Program-made: the position numbers and the translations under genes
The notes under the pieces: generated by a model
The model's database searches: none
What the model saw: only the letters and a program-made list of their open reading frames with translations
What the model was told of the DNA's origin: nothing
Origin: Sulfitobacter sp. OXR-159
GTDB taxonomy: Bacteria; Pseudomonadota; Alphaproteobacteria; Rhodobacterales; Rhodobacteraceae
NCBI RefSeq assembly: GCF_034377145.1
Contig: NZ_CP139707.1
Coordinates: 434,001-498,000 of the forward strand
Direction: 5' to 3'
DNA length: 64,000 nucleotides
Shown: positions 47,096 to 55,973 of the stretch, piece by piece
Layout of the letters: each line of letters begins with the position of its first letter
Numbering within the stretch: position 1 is the first letter of the stretch

Positions 47096-48088
47096 ATGAT
47101 GCCTGAGCAACTGGCGTTTACAATTGAGGTTTTTCTCAACGGGCTGATGGCCGGGGTGCTTTATGCGCTCGTCGCGCTTGGCTTCGTGCTGATCTACAAG
47201 GCTTCGGGTATTTTCAATTATGCCCAAGGTGTTATGGCGCTTTTTGCCGCGCTGACACTGGTCGGGATCATGGACGGGCAGGTGCCCTTTAGCCATCTGA
47301 TCAACGCGATCTTGGGCACCGAAGTGCATCACTTTGGTTGGCATGTGCCTGCCTTCCTTGCCATTGTGTTAACGATGATCGTGATGATCGTGCTGGCCTA
47401 TTGCGTGCAGCGTTTCGTGTTCCGCTACCTTGTGGGGCAAGAGCCGATCATTCTGTTCATGGCGACCATCGGCCTGGCCTATTTCCTCGAAGGCGTGGGT
47501 GACCTGATGTGGGGATCCGAGATCAAGACGCTCGATGTCGGTCTGCCGCAGGGCATCAACGTCTGGATCGACGAATTCACCTTTGAGGCCACCGGCTACG
47601 GCTTCTTTATCGACAACCTCGATATCGTGGCCTCCATCGTCGCGGCGATCCTTGTGATCGGGCTGGTGATGTTCGCACAATACACCAAACAGGGCCGCGC
47701 CATGCGCGCTGTGGCGGACGACCATTAGGCCGCGTTGTCGGTGGGGGTTTCGCTCAACTTCATCTGGATCTTGGTCTGGTCGCTGGCGGGTTTTGTGGCG
47801 CTGGTGGCGGGCATCATGTGGGGCGCCAAGTCGGGCGTGCAGTTCTCGCTGTCGCTGATCGCGCTCAAGGCGCTGCCGGTGCTGATGCTGGGCGGCTTCA
47901 CCTCGATCCCCGGCGCGATTGTCGGCGGGCTGATCATCGGTGTGGGTGAGAAGCTGTTCGAGTTCCTGATCGGTGCCCCCTTCCTTGGCGGCGCGACCGA
48001 GAACTGGTTCGCCTATATGCTGGCGCTCGTCTTCCTCGTCTTCCGCCCGCAGGGCCTGTTTGGGGAGAAGATCATTGAACGGGTTTGA
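47096..48088 (+). pseudogene. livH: Branched-chain-type ABC permease, interrupted by an in-frame TAG
   Basis: A 331-codon permease gene of the LivH family, with membrane segments such as FLNGLMAGVLYALVALGFVL, FLAIVLTMIVMIVLAYCV and FIWILVWSLAGFVALVAG. The frame is open except for TAG at 47726-47728 (codon 211). It falls in the conserved cytoplasmic loop, between RAMRAVADDH and AALSVGVSLNF, where the family normally has glutamine (CAG), so a single C-to-T change accounts for it. The downstream 120 codons continue in the same frame without another stop and keep the family sequence LKALPVLMLGGFTSIPGA. No ribosome-binding site or ATG starts the second part. It is either a pseudogene, read through, or a sequence error. 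The start ATG follows GGGGAGG. Confidence 0.85.
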
Positions 48089-48151
48089 TACAGGCATGAT
48101 GCGCCACTGTGCATCCAACGACACAATGATCGCAGAAGGGAAATCAGTCTA

Positions 48152-49228
48152 ATGTTCTATCGTGAAGCAGGCGATTTCAGCACGACTTACGCCGAAGACC
48201 AACAGACCTTTCCGATCAAATTCGACCGCTACCGTTACTATGTGGTGCTGTTCGTCGCGATCTTCGTCATTCCCTTCATGGTCAATGACTACTGGGTAAA
48301 CTCGCTGTTCCTGCCCTTCTTGATCTACGCCATCGCGGCGATCGGGCTGAACATCCTTGTCGGCTATTGCGGGCAGGTGAGCCTTGGCACCGGGGGCTTC
48401 ATGGCGGTGGGCGCTTACGCCTCCTACAAACTGATGACGGCGATGCCAGATGTGAGCATGTTCATCCATATCCTGCTCGCCGGGTTGATCACCGCCGCCG
48501 TTGGGGCGCTCTTCGGCCTGCCAAGCCTGCGGATTAAGGGGTTCTACCTTGCCGTGGCGACACTTGCGGCGCAGTTCTTCCTTGTGTGGCTGTTTAACCG
48601 GGTGCCGTGGTTCTACAACTACTCGGCCTCCGGCCAGATCAGCGCACCTGAGCGGGACACTTTTGGCATCCTGATCACCGGACCGAGCGCCGAAGCCTGG
48701 GCCACCTATATGTTCTGCCTGATCTTCACGGTCTTTTCGGCACTGGTGGCGCGCAACCTGACGCGCGGCTCGGTGGGACGTAAATGGATGGCGATCCGCG
48801 ACATGGACATCGCGGCCGAGATCATCGGGGTGAACCCGCTGCGGGCGAAACTGACGGCCTTTGCGGTGAGCTCTTTCTTCATCGGCATCTCCGGCGCGTT
48901 GTTCTTTTCGATCTATCTCGGCGCGGTCGAAGTGGGCGAAGCCTTCGGCATCACCAAATCGTTCCTTGTGCTCTTTATGATCATCATCGGAGGATTGGGC
49001 AGCATCTTTGGCAGCTTTGCGGGGGCCGCATTCCTTGTGCTGCTGCCGGTGCTTCTGAAGATCGTCGGCGTCGACTGGCTGGGCTGGCCCACGGATATCG
49101 TGGCGCATTTGCAGCTGGTGATTGTCGGCGGGCTGATCGTGATCTTCCTGATCGCAGAGCCGCACGGGCTGGCGCAGCTGTGGCGCGTGGCCAAGGAAAA
49201 ACTGAGATTGTGGCCCTTCCCGCACTAA
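48152..49228 (+). CDS. livM: Branched-chain-type ABC transporter permease
   Basis: A 358-residue LivM-type permease with about nine membrane segments (YVVLFVAIFVIPFMVND, IAAIGLNILVGYCGQVSLGT, FMIIIGGLGSIFGSFAGAAF). The cytoplasmic coupling loop GRKWMAIRDMDIAAEIIGVN is intact, which is the counterpart of the part where livH is broken. A hydrophilic N-terminus of about 30 residues precedes the first segment. The gene is in line with livG, livH and livK, 63 nt after livH. Confidence 0.92.
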   Translation: MFYREAGDFSTTYAEDQQTFPIKFDRYRYYVVLFVAIFVIPFMVNDYWVNSLFLPFLIYAIAAIGLNILVGYCGQVSLGTGGFMAVGAYASYKLMTAMPDVSMFIHILLAGLITAAVGALFGLPSLRIKGFYLAVATLAAQFFLVWLFNRVPWFYNYSASGQISAPERDTFGILITGPSAEAWATYMFCLIFTVFSALVARNLTRGSVGRKWMAIRDMDIAAEIIGVNPLRAKLTAFAVSSFFIGISGALFFSIYLGAVEVGEAFGITKSFLVLFMIIIGGLGSIFGSFAGAAFLVLLPVLLKIVGVDWLGWPTDIVAHLQLVIVGGLIVIFLIAEPHGLAQLWRVAKEKLRLWPFPH

Positions 49229-49248
49229 GGGACGGCCATGAAAAGCGA

Positions 49249-49271
49249 GGCCGGAGGGAGGAAACCCGGCC
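49249..49271 (+). other. Intercistronic hairpin between livM and livK
   Basis: GGCCGG (49249-49254) and CCGGCC (49266-49271) can pair across an 11-nt loop just upstream of livK. A hairpin here could protect the 3' end of upstream mRNA and help the binding-protein gene be expressed more strongly, a common arrangement in ABC operons. Confidence 0.3.
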
Positions 49272-49310
49272 CAAACACCCAAGTCGGACAATCCAAGGGA
49301 GGAAACACCG

Positions 49311-50591
49311 ATGAAATATAAACTGGGAACACTGGCCGTAGCTGGCCTGATGGCCGCAAGCCCCGTGATGGCGGACCTTGTCTTTCCATCGCTGAGCTAT
49401 CGTACCGGGCCCTACGCGGCGGGCGGCATCCCCTTCGCCGACGGTTACGCCGATTACTTCACGTTGCTGAACGAGCGTGACGGCGGCATCGGTGGCGAAA
49501 CCATCCGTGTGCCAGAGTGCGAGACCGCCTATAACACCGAAAAAGGCGTTGAGTGCTACGAGTCGACCAAGGGCGAAGGCGCGCTGGTGTATCAGCCGCT
49601 CTCGACCGGCATCACCTACCAGCTGATCCCCAAAGTCACCGCAGACGACATCCCGATGCTGACATCGGGTCTGGGCCGTACCTCGGCCAAGAACGGCAAC
49701 ACTTTCAGCCACGTCTTTAACTTCCCTGCGAACTACTGGGATGGCGCGTCTGTTGCGATCAAGCACATCATGGAGCAGGAAGGCGGCAGCCTTGAGGGCA
49801 AGAAGATCGCGCTCGTGTACCACAACTCCGCCTATGGCAAGGAGCCGATCCGCACGCTGCAAGAGCTGAGCGAGAAGCATGGTTTCGAGCTGAAAGAAGT
49901 GCCCGTCGATCACCCCGGTCAGGAGCAGAAATCGCAGTGGCTGCAAATCCGCCGCGACAAGCCTGACTATGTGATCATGTATGGCTGGGGCGTGATGAAC
50001 CAAGTTGCGGTTCAAGAAGCCGCCAACATCCGCTTCCCGATGGATAAGTTCATTGGGATCTGGTGGTCCGGTTCGGAAAACGACGTTCTGGCGGCGGGTG
50101 CCAAGGCCGATGGCTACAAGGCGCTGACCTTCCACAACGTGGGCTCCGACTATCCGCTTTATGACGATCTGCAGAAGTACGTCGTCGATGCGGGCAAAGC
50201 TGCCGGCGCAGGCGATCAGGTTGGTTCGGTGCTTTATAACCGTGGCGTCTATGCCGCCATGCTGGTGTCTGAAGCGGCCCGTACGGCGCAGGAAATCCAC
50301 GGTGTGAGCGACATCTCCGGCGGCCAGATGCGCGACGGGATGGAGCAGCTTGAGATCACCGAAGAGAAGATGGCGGCGCTTGGCTTGCCGGACTTCGGGC
50401 CTGAGTTCTCGGTCTCCTGTGAAAACCACGGTGGTGAGGGCTTTGTCGCCGTGACCCAGTGGGATGCGGAAGCCAAGGAATGGAACCTCGTGTCGGACTT
50501 CATGCAGTCGGATCAAGACGTGATCCAGCCGCTGATCGATGCGGATAGCTCGGCCTATGCCGACGAAAACGCCATCGAAGGCAACTGCTAA
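49311..50591 (+). CDS. livK: Branched-chain-type ABC transporter substrate-binding protein
   Basis: A 426-residue periplasmic type I binding protein with a Sec signal peptide (MKYKLGTLAVAGLMAASPVMA). The body has the usual two-lobe pattern: SYRTGPYAAGGIPFADGYADY at the start, LVYQPLSTGITYQLIPKV, and the hinge HNSAYGKEPIRTLQELSEK. It is longer than true LivK/LivJ (about 370) and resembles the urea/amide and aromatic-acid binding group. A strong AAGGGAGG ribosome-binding site precedes the ATG, consistent with high expression of the binding protein. Confidence 0.92.
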   Translation: MKYKLGTLAVAGLMAASPVMADLVFPSLSYRTGPYAAGGIPFADGYADYFTLLNERDGGIGGETIRVPECETAYNTEKGVECYESTKGEGALVYQPLSTGITYQLIPKVTADDIPMLTSGLGRTSAKNGNTFSHVFNFPANYWDGASVAIKHIMEQEGGSLEGKKIALVYHNSAYGKEPIRTLQELSEKHGFELKEVPVDHPGQEQKSQWLQIRRDKPDYVIMYGWGVMNQVAVQEAANIRFPMDKFIGIWWSGSENDVLAAGAKADGYKALTFHNVGSDYPLYDDLQKYVVDAGKAAGAGDQVGSVLYNRGVYAAMLVSEAARTAQEIHGVSDISGGQMRDGMEQLEITEEKMAALGLPDFGPEFSVSCENHGGEGFVAVTQWDAEAKEWNLVSDFMQSDQDVIQPLIDADSSAYADENAIEGNC

Positions 50592-50658
50592 GATACCGCT
50601 CCCGGCTGCCCTTCTGGGTGGCCGGGAACCTACCCAAGCGCCAAGAAAGGTCCTTCCC

Positions 50659-51495
50659 ATGCTGGATGCCGCCAACACCAATGACGTCGCAGTCGACAAC
50701 CTGCTTGAGGTCAACAATATCGAGGTGATCTACAACCACGTCATCCTCGTGCTGAAGGGCGTCAGCCTGAACGTGCCCAAGGGCGGCATCACCGCGCTGC
50801 TGGGCGGCAATGGCGCGGGCAAGACGACGACGCTCAAGGCGATCTCGGGGCTGCTGGCCTCGGAGCGAGGCGAGGTTACCAAAGGCTCTATCAAATACCG
50901 CGGCGGTCCGATCCAGCATCAGGATCCTGCCGAGACCGTGAAGAAAGGTGTCGTGCAGGTCATGGAAGGCCGTCACTGTTTTGAGCACCTCACCATCGAA
51001 GAAAACCTGCTGACCGGTGCCTATACCCGCACCGATGGCAATGCCGCGATTCAGCAGGATCTTGAGATGGTTTATAACTATTTCCCCCGCCTGAAAGAGC
51101 GCCGCCGCTCGCAGGCTGGCTATACCTCGGGCGGCGAGCAGCAGATGTGCGCCATTGGCCGCGCCCTGATGTCCCGGCCTGAGACGATCCTTTTGGACGA
51201 GCCATCGATGGGCCTTGCGCCGCAACTGGTTGAGCAGATTTTCGAGATCGTGAAATCGGTGAACGAGCAAGAGGGCGTGACCTTCTTGCTGGCCGAGCAG
51301 AACACCAACGTCGCGCTGCGCTTTGCGCATTACGGCTACATCCTCGAATCGGGGCGCGTGGTGATGGACGGTCCCGCCAAGGACCTACGTGAGAACCAAG
51401 ACGTGAAGGAATTCTACCTCGGCATGTCCGACGAGGGCCGCAAAAGCTTTCGCGACGTGCGCAGCTACCGCCGCCGCAAACGCTGGCTGAGTTAA
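50659..51495 (+). CDS. livF: Branched-chain-type ABC transporter ATP-binding protein
   Basis: A 278-residue LivF-type ATPase. Walker A is LGGNGAGKTTTLKAI, the Q-loop region is VVQVMEGRHCFEHLTIEENL, the signature is TSGGEQQMCAIGRAL, Walker B is TILLDEPSMGL and the switch His is absent as usual in LivF (LAEQNTNVALRF). The ATG at 50659 follows AAGAAAGG, 67 nt after livK. The C-terminus has a basic tail (RDVRSYRRRKRWLS). It completes the importer with livG, H, M and K. Confidence 0.92.
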   Translation: MLDAANTNDVAVDNLLEVNNIEVIYNHVILVLKGVSLNVPKGGITALLGGNGAGKTTTLKAISGLLASERGEVTKGSIKYRGGPIQHQDPAETVKKGVVQVMEGRHCFEHLTIEENLLTGAYTRTDGNAAIQQDLEMVYNYFPRLKERRRSQAGYTSGGEQQMCAIGRALMSRPETILLDEPSMGLAPQLVEQIFEIVKSVNEQEGVTFLLAEQNTNVALRFAHYGYILESGRVVMDGPAKDLRENQDVKEFYLGMSDEGRKSFRDVRSYRRRKRWLS

Positions 51496-51585
51496 GCCGG
51501 TACCCACCGGACCAGAAAGACCCAAGACAAGACCAGAGCGGGCCTATGCCCTCTCCAGTGATGCCATAGCAGGAAAGTGACAGGG

Positions 51586-52812
51586 ATGCTGACCAAGCCC
51601 CATTTCGACGATCTGGAAACCCGCAGCGCCGACCAACGGGCGGCCGATCTGGCGCAGGCGCTGCCGCAGCAGATCGCCCGCGCGCAGGGCTTGCCGGGCT
51701 ATGGCGAGACGCTCAAAGGGGTGAATGCGACACAGATCACCTCGGCCGCCGCCCTAGCCGACCTCCCGGTGCTGCGCAAATCTGAGCTTGGCAAGGCGCA
51801 GGCGGGGCAGCCGCCCTTCGGCGGGTTCACGACCAAGCCGGTGACGGAGTTCAGCCATGTCTTCCAGTCGCCCGGACCGATTTACGAGCCCTCCAGCAAC
51901 GATCCTGACTGGTGGCGGATGGGGCGCTTCCTGCATGCCGCGGGCATCGGCGCGGGCGATGTGGTGCACAACTGCTTTGGCTACCACCTGACCCCTGCCG
52001 GCATGATCTTCGAATCCGGGGCGCGCGCGGTCGGGGCGACCGTCTTGCCCGCAGGCACTGGCCAGACCGAGCTACAGGTCACCGCCGCCCGTGATGTGGG
52101 CTCAACCGCCTATGCGGGCACGCCGGATTACCTCAAGGTGATCTTGGAAAAGGCCGATGCCATGGGGGTTGAGCTGAAAATCACCAAGGCGGCAGTCGGC
52201 GGCGGCGCGCTTTTCCCCAGCCTGCGGGCCTTCTATCAAGAGCGCGGTATCACCTGTTTGCAATCCTATGCCACCGCCGATCTGGGCAATATCGCCTATG
52301 AAAGCCCGGCGATGGAGGGGCTGATCGTCGACGAGCAGGTCATCGTCGAGATCGTCACTCCCGGCACCGGAATCCCGGTCGCGCCTGGCGAGGTTGGCGA
52401 GGTGGTGGTCACCACGCTGAACCCCGATTACCCGCTCATTCGCTTCGCCACCGGCGACCTTAGTGCCGTTTTGGAGGGCGAAAGCCCCTGTGGGCGGACC
52501 AACATGCGGATCAAGGGCTGGATGGGCCGCGCCGATCAGACCACCAAGATCAAGGGCATGTTCGTCCGGCCCGAGCAGGTGGCGGCACTGGTCGCCCAGC
52601 ACGAGGAGATCCAAAAGGCCCGCGTCATCGCCAGCCGGGAAGGCGAGGCCGATGTGATGACAGTTCAGATCGAAACCGCCGGAGTGGACAAGGACGCTTA
52701 TGCCCGATCCGTCGCCGATCTACTCAAGCTCAAGGGCCGGGTCGAGCTGGTTGCCCCCGGCAGCCTGCCGCGCGACGGGTTGGTGATCGAAGATACCCGC
52801 AGCTACGATTGA
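51586..52812 (+). CDS. Phenylacetate-CoA ligase family protein
   Basis: A 408-residue adenylate-forming enzyme of the PaaK branch. Characteristic segments are LPVLRKSELGKAQAG, NCFGYHLTPAGMIFESGARA, AYAGTPDYLKVILEKADAMG, the QSYATADLGNIAYE region and VVTTLNPDYPLIRFATGDLS, then the hinge-region GWMGRADQTTKIKGMFVRPEQV. It makes an aryl- or acyl-CoA with ATP. The ATG at 51586 is better spaced from AGGAAAG than the in-frame GTG at 51577. It ends the Liv gene set, so an aromatic acid such as phenylacetate or a related acid is a plausible substrate (inference). Confidence 0.88.
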   Translation: MLTKPHFDDLETRSADQRAADLAQALPQQIARAQGLPGYGETLKGVNATQITSAAALADLPVLRKSELGKAQAGQPPFGGFTTKPVTEFSHVFQSPGPIYEPSSNDPDWWRMGRFLHAAGIGAGDVVHNCFGYHLTPAGMIFESGARAVGATVLPAGTGQTELQVTAARDVGSTAYAGTPDYLKVILEKADAMGVELKITKAAVGGGALFPSLRAFYQERGITCLQSYATADLGNIAYESPAMEGLIVDEQVIVEIVTPGTGIPVAPGEVGEVVVTTLNPDYPLIRFATGDLSAVLEGESPCGRTNMRIKGWMGRADQTTKIKGMFVRPEQVAALVAQHEEIQKARVIASREGEADVMTVQIETAGVDKDAYARSVADLLKLKGRVELVAPGSLPRDGLVIEDTRSYD

Positions 52813-52866
52813 GGCGCGGCGTCGCGCCCTCTGGCATTTCCGAGTGAAATCGTCGAAATAGGGCGC

Positions 52867-54537
52867 ATGACGCTGAACACCGCCTCCTCTGAGACGCCTC
52901 ATCTGCGCCGCGCCCGCGACGGGCTGCGCGCGCTGTCGGCTGTCGCCCTGACCGTCGCCACCCTCTGTGCGCTGCCGATGCTGGCGGTGCTGATCGCCGC
53001 GCTGAGCGGCGGGACGGAGACGGTGCAACACCTGATCGACACGGTGCTGGGCCGCTACACGGTGACGACGCTGCTGCTGGTGTTGCTGGTATCTCTTGGC
53101 ACCTTTGCCATCGGTGTGGGGGCGGCTTGGCTGGTGACGATGACACGTTTCCCCGGCGCCAAGCTGTTGGAGATTGCACTGGTGCTGCCGCTGGCCTTCC
53201 CGGCCTATGTGCTGGCCTACGCCTATACCCATGTGCTCGACCATCCCGGCATTGTGCAGACCATGCTGCGCGACATCACGGGCTGGGGTCCGCGTGACTA
53301 CTGGTTCCCCGAGATCCGCTCGCTTGGCGGGGCGGCGGCGATGCTGGTGTTGGTGCTTTATCCTTACGTCTACCTCCTGGCCCGCGCCGCATTTCTGCAA
53401 CAAAGCGGGACGACATTCCTGGCCGCCCGCGCGCTCGGCTCCAGCGCTTGGGCCGCGTTTTTCAAGGTCAGCTTGCCGCTGGCACGTCCTGCCATTGCGG
53501 GCGGCGTGTTGCTGGCGGTGATGGAGACCATCGCCGATTTCGGCACCGTGGCCTATTTCGGCGTCCAGACCTTTGCCACCGGCATCTACACCAGCTGGTT
53601 TTCCATGTTCGACCGGGCCGCCGCCGCGCAACTGGCGCTTTGCCTGCTGAGTTTCGCGCTGTTGCTGGCGATGCTGGAGCGGGCGCAGCGCGGCAAGGCC
53701 AAGTATCACGACCCCGCGCGCCGGACCCAATCCGCACCGCCAGCCGAGTTGAAAGGCTGGCAAGCCGCAGCGGCGATCATACTTTGTGGTGTGCCGGTGC
53801 TCTTTGGCGCGGTGCTGCCGGTGGTCATCCTCGTGACCATGGGGCTTGATAGCGAGCAGAGCCTTTTCAGCCCGCGCTACCTCGGTTTCATGCGCAACTC
53901 GGTAACGCTTGCTGGGGTCGCGGCTGTGCTGACGGTGCTGGCGGCGATCAGTGTGGGGTTTTACCGGCGGCTGCGCCCGGGCCGGGTCTCGCAGGGGGCG
54001 GCTTATGTCGCGCGGTTGGGCTATGCGGTGCCGGGCGGGGTGATCGCCGTGGGGCTGCTGGTGCCCTTCGCGGCCTTCGACAACGCGCTCGACGCTTGGA
54101 TGCGCGAGACCTTTGATGTTTCCACCGGGCTTTTGATTACCGGTTCAATTTGGCTCTTGGTGCTGGCCTATCTGGTGCGCTTCCTCGCTGCGGCGCTTGG
54201 GGCCTATGAGGGCGGGCAGTCGATGGTGCATGCGAATATGGACGCCGCCGCGCGGTCACTGGGGCAGACGCCCTTGGGGACGCTGCGCCGGGTGCATCTG
54301 CCGATCCTTGCGCCGAGCCTGCTGACCGCGCTGCTGATCGTCTTTGTCGACGTGATGAAGGAACTGCCTGCGACGCTGATCATGCGGCCTTTCAACTATG
54401 ACACGCTGGCGGTGCAGGCGTACCGGCTGGCGAGTGATGAACGCTTGAACGGAGCGGCGGTGCCGAGCTTGGTGATCGTGGCGATGGGGCTGCTGCCGGT
54501 GATCTTGATCTGTCGGCAGGTGGGGCGTCAGCGGTAA
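52867..54537 (+). CDS. Iron(III) ABC transporter permease
   Basis: A 556-residue FbpB/AfuB-type permease with two fused permease halves, each with six membrane segments. The first half has the EAA loop around FLAARALGSSAWAAFFKVSLPLARPAIAG, the second around AARSLGQTPLGTLRRVHLPIL. It is in the ferric iron group because the gene for a matching binding protein lies 290 bp away. No ATP-binding subunit is encoded nearby. The ATG is 54 nt after the ligase stop, so it may or may not share that transcript. Confidence 0.9.
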   Translation: MTLNTASSETPHLRRARDGLRALSAVALTVATLCALPMLAVLIAALSGGTETVQHLIDTVLGRYTVTTLLLVLLVSLGTFAIGVGAAWLVTMTRFPGAKLLEIALVLPLAFPAYVLAYAYTHVLDHPGIVQTMLRDITGWGPRDYWFPEIRSLGGAAAMLVLVLYPYVYLLARAAFLQQSGTTFLAARALGSSAWAAFFKVSLPLARPAIAGGVLLAVMETIADFGTVAYFGVQTFATGIYTSWFSMFDRAAAAQLALCLLSFALLLAMLERAQRGKAKYHDPARRTQSAPPAELKGWQAAAAIILCGVPVLFGAVLPVVILVTMGLDSEQSLFSPRYLGFMRNSVTLAGVAAVLTVLAAISVGFYRRLRPGRVSQGAAYVARLGYAVPGGVIAVGLLVPFAAFDNALDAWMRETFDVSTGLLITGSIWLLVLAYLVRFLAAALGAYEGGQSMVHANMDAAARSLGQTPLGTLRRVHLPILAPSLLTALLIVFVDVMKELPATLIMRPFNYDTLAVQAYRLASDERLNGAAVPSLVIVAMGLLPVILICRQVGRQR

Positions 54538-54827
54538 GCCACAAGGGCTAGCGCCTGCTCGTGGGGTGGCGATCCTGACGTGCCTTGGTGCCACTTTAGG
54601 GTGCAATCTTGGTGTGTGTTCGCTAGGGCTTGCCCTGCCTCACCAAATCGCCTCCCCGCCGGGACGGGCAGGCGATGGCCCGGCGCCTGCGGCTTGATTC
54701 CGGGCCGGGCGCGATGAGGGGGAGGGCGATGCCTGAGGTGCCCCCGGGCGAAGCGTTTGCTGCACGCCGTGCGCATAAATAAAGGCGGGCCCGAAAGCCC
54801 GCCTTCTGCACTACTCGCTAGGTTGAA
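54538..54827. other. Intergenic region between convergent iron-transport genes
   Basis: 290 bp without a convincing gene. A GC stem (GGCCCGG at 54677-54683 with CCGGGCC at 54700-54706) could act as a weak terminator for the permease gene. The terminator of the binding-protein gene is at its right end. I see nothing else in it. Confidence 0.5.
54782..54805 (-). terminator. Terminator after the iron-binding protein gene
   Basis: AAGGCGGGC pairs with GCCCGCCTT across a short CCGAAA loop. On the minus strand the stem is followed by TTTATTTAT. It lies 23 nt beyond the stop of the gene at 54828. Confidence 0.75.
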
Positions 54828-55844
54828 TTATTCCCAGCCAACCGAGTTGAAGATCTTCTGCGCGGTGCCGATGTTCTCGGCCACGTCCGACAGGTTCACC
54901 TCGTCGGCTTTGAACTCACCCAACTGCTTGACGCTGTCGGCCAGTTCTACGCCTTCCACGGTGGGGAACTCATCGTTGCCCGCCGAGAAATAGACCTGCG
55001 CCTGATCAGAGGCGAGATACTCAAGGAATTTCACCGCGTTCTCTTTGTTCGGTGCGTTCTTGGCCACGCCGCCGCCCGAGAGGTTCATATGCGCGCCGTT
55101 GCCTTCTTGGTCCGGCCAGATCAGGCCGATCTTGCCGATATCGGCGCTCACGCCGTCGACATCAGTGCGGATCGCGCGCGCGAAGTAATAGCTGTTGGAG
55201 ACCGCGATGTCGCACTCACCCGAAACGATGCCGCGCAGCTGGTCAGTGTCACCGCCTTGGGGTGCGCGCGCCATGTTGTCGACCACGCCCTGCGCCCATT
55301 CGGTCGCGGCTTCTTCGCCCTCATGGGTCACGATGGAGGCCAGCAGGGTCTGGTTGTAGGTGTTGGTCGAAGACCGGATGCAGACCTGACCTTTGTAGGC
55401 CGGATCGGCAAGATCCATGTAGGTCGCTGGCGGATTGTCCATCGTCTCTTTGTTGTAGAAGATGATCCGCGCGCGTTGGGACAGACCGAACCACTGGTTG
55501 TCGTCGTCCTGCAGGTTGCCGGGGATGCGCTCTTCGAGCGTGTCGCTCTCGACCGCTTGCAGCAGGTCCATGTCTTTGGCGCGCTTGAGGCGGCTGGTGT
55601 CCACGGTCAGCAGGACGTCGGCGGGGGAGTTCGCGCCTTCGGCTTCCATACGGGCCAGCAGTTCGTCGGCTTTGCCTTCGATGCGGTTGATGGTGATGCC
55701 GGTCGCTTCGGTAAAGTCGGAGTAGAGCCGCTCGTCAGTGTCGTAGTGACGCGACGAGTAGAGATTCAACTCGCCATCGGCCAGCGCAGGAAGGGCCAGC
55801 GCCATCAGCGCAGCGGCGGCAGTCGATGTTTTGCAGAAGGTCAT
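54828..55844 (-). CDS. Iron(III) ABC transporter substrate-binding protein
   Basis: A 338-residue ferric-binding protein (FbpA/FutA type). The signal peptide is TFCKTSTAAAALMALALPALA. The mature part starts DGELNLYSSRHYDTDERLYSDF; the iron ligands probably include the Tyr residues in this stretch and in VSNSYYFARAIRTDVD. VLLTVDTSRLKRAKDM and NLSGGGVAKNAPNKENAVKFL are typical of the family. The ATG at 55844 follows CAGGA. It faces its permease convergently, so the two are expressed separately. No iron-type operator is obvious upstream. Confidence 0.92.
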   Translation of the reverse strand: MTFCKTSTAAAALMALALPALADGELNLYSSRHYDTDERLYSDFTEATGITINRIEGKADELLARMEAEGANSPADVLLTVDTSRLKRAKDMDLLQAVESDTLEERIPGNLQDDDNQWFGLSQRARIIFYNKETMDNPPATYMDLADPAYKGQVCIRSSTNTYNQTLLASIVTHEGEEAATEWAQGVVDNMARAPQGGDTDQLRGIVSGECDIAVSNSYYFARAIRTDVDGVSADIGKIGLIWPDQEGNGAHMNLSGGGVAKNAPNKENAVKFLEYLASDQAQVYFSAGNDEFPTVEGVELADSVKQLGEFKADEVNLSDVAENIGTAQKIFNSVGWE

Positions 55845-55939
55845 ATCAGGGTCCTGTTCCATTTGGGATAACTTGACTGAAACAGTAAGAAACAGGTTTT
55901 ATCCGGCCCTGCAACCAATTCCGATAAATTTGGTCGGAA

Positions 55940-55967
55940 AGCCCCCGACCGCATCAGGCCGAGGGCT
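55940..55967 (-). terminator. Hairpin terminator after yghU
   Basis: On the minus strand AGCCCTCGGCC pairs with GGTCGGGGGCT over a six-nt loop and is followed by TTTCC. It lies seven nt beyond the stop of the gene at 55974. Confidence 0.6.
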
Positions 55968-55973
55968 AAGCGG

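Noticed and set aside
47735..48088. Separate small membrane-protein gene starting with TTG
   Set aside because: It is in frame with livH, begins six nt after the TAG, has no ribosome-binding site and encodes the C-terminal part of the same permease.
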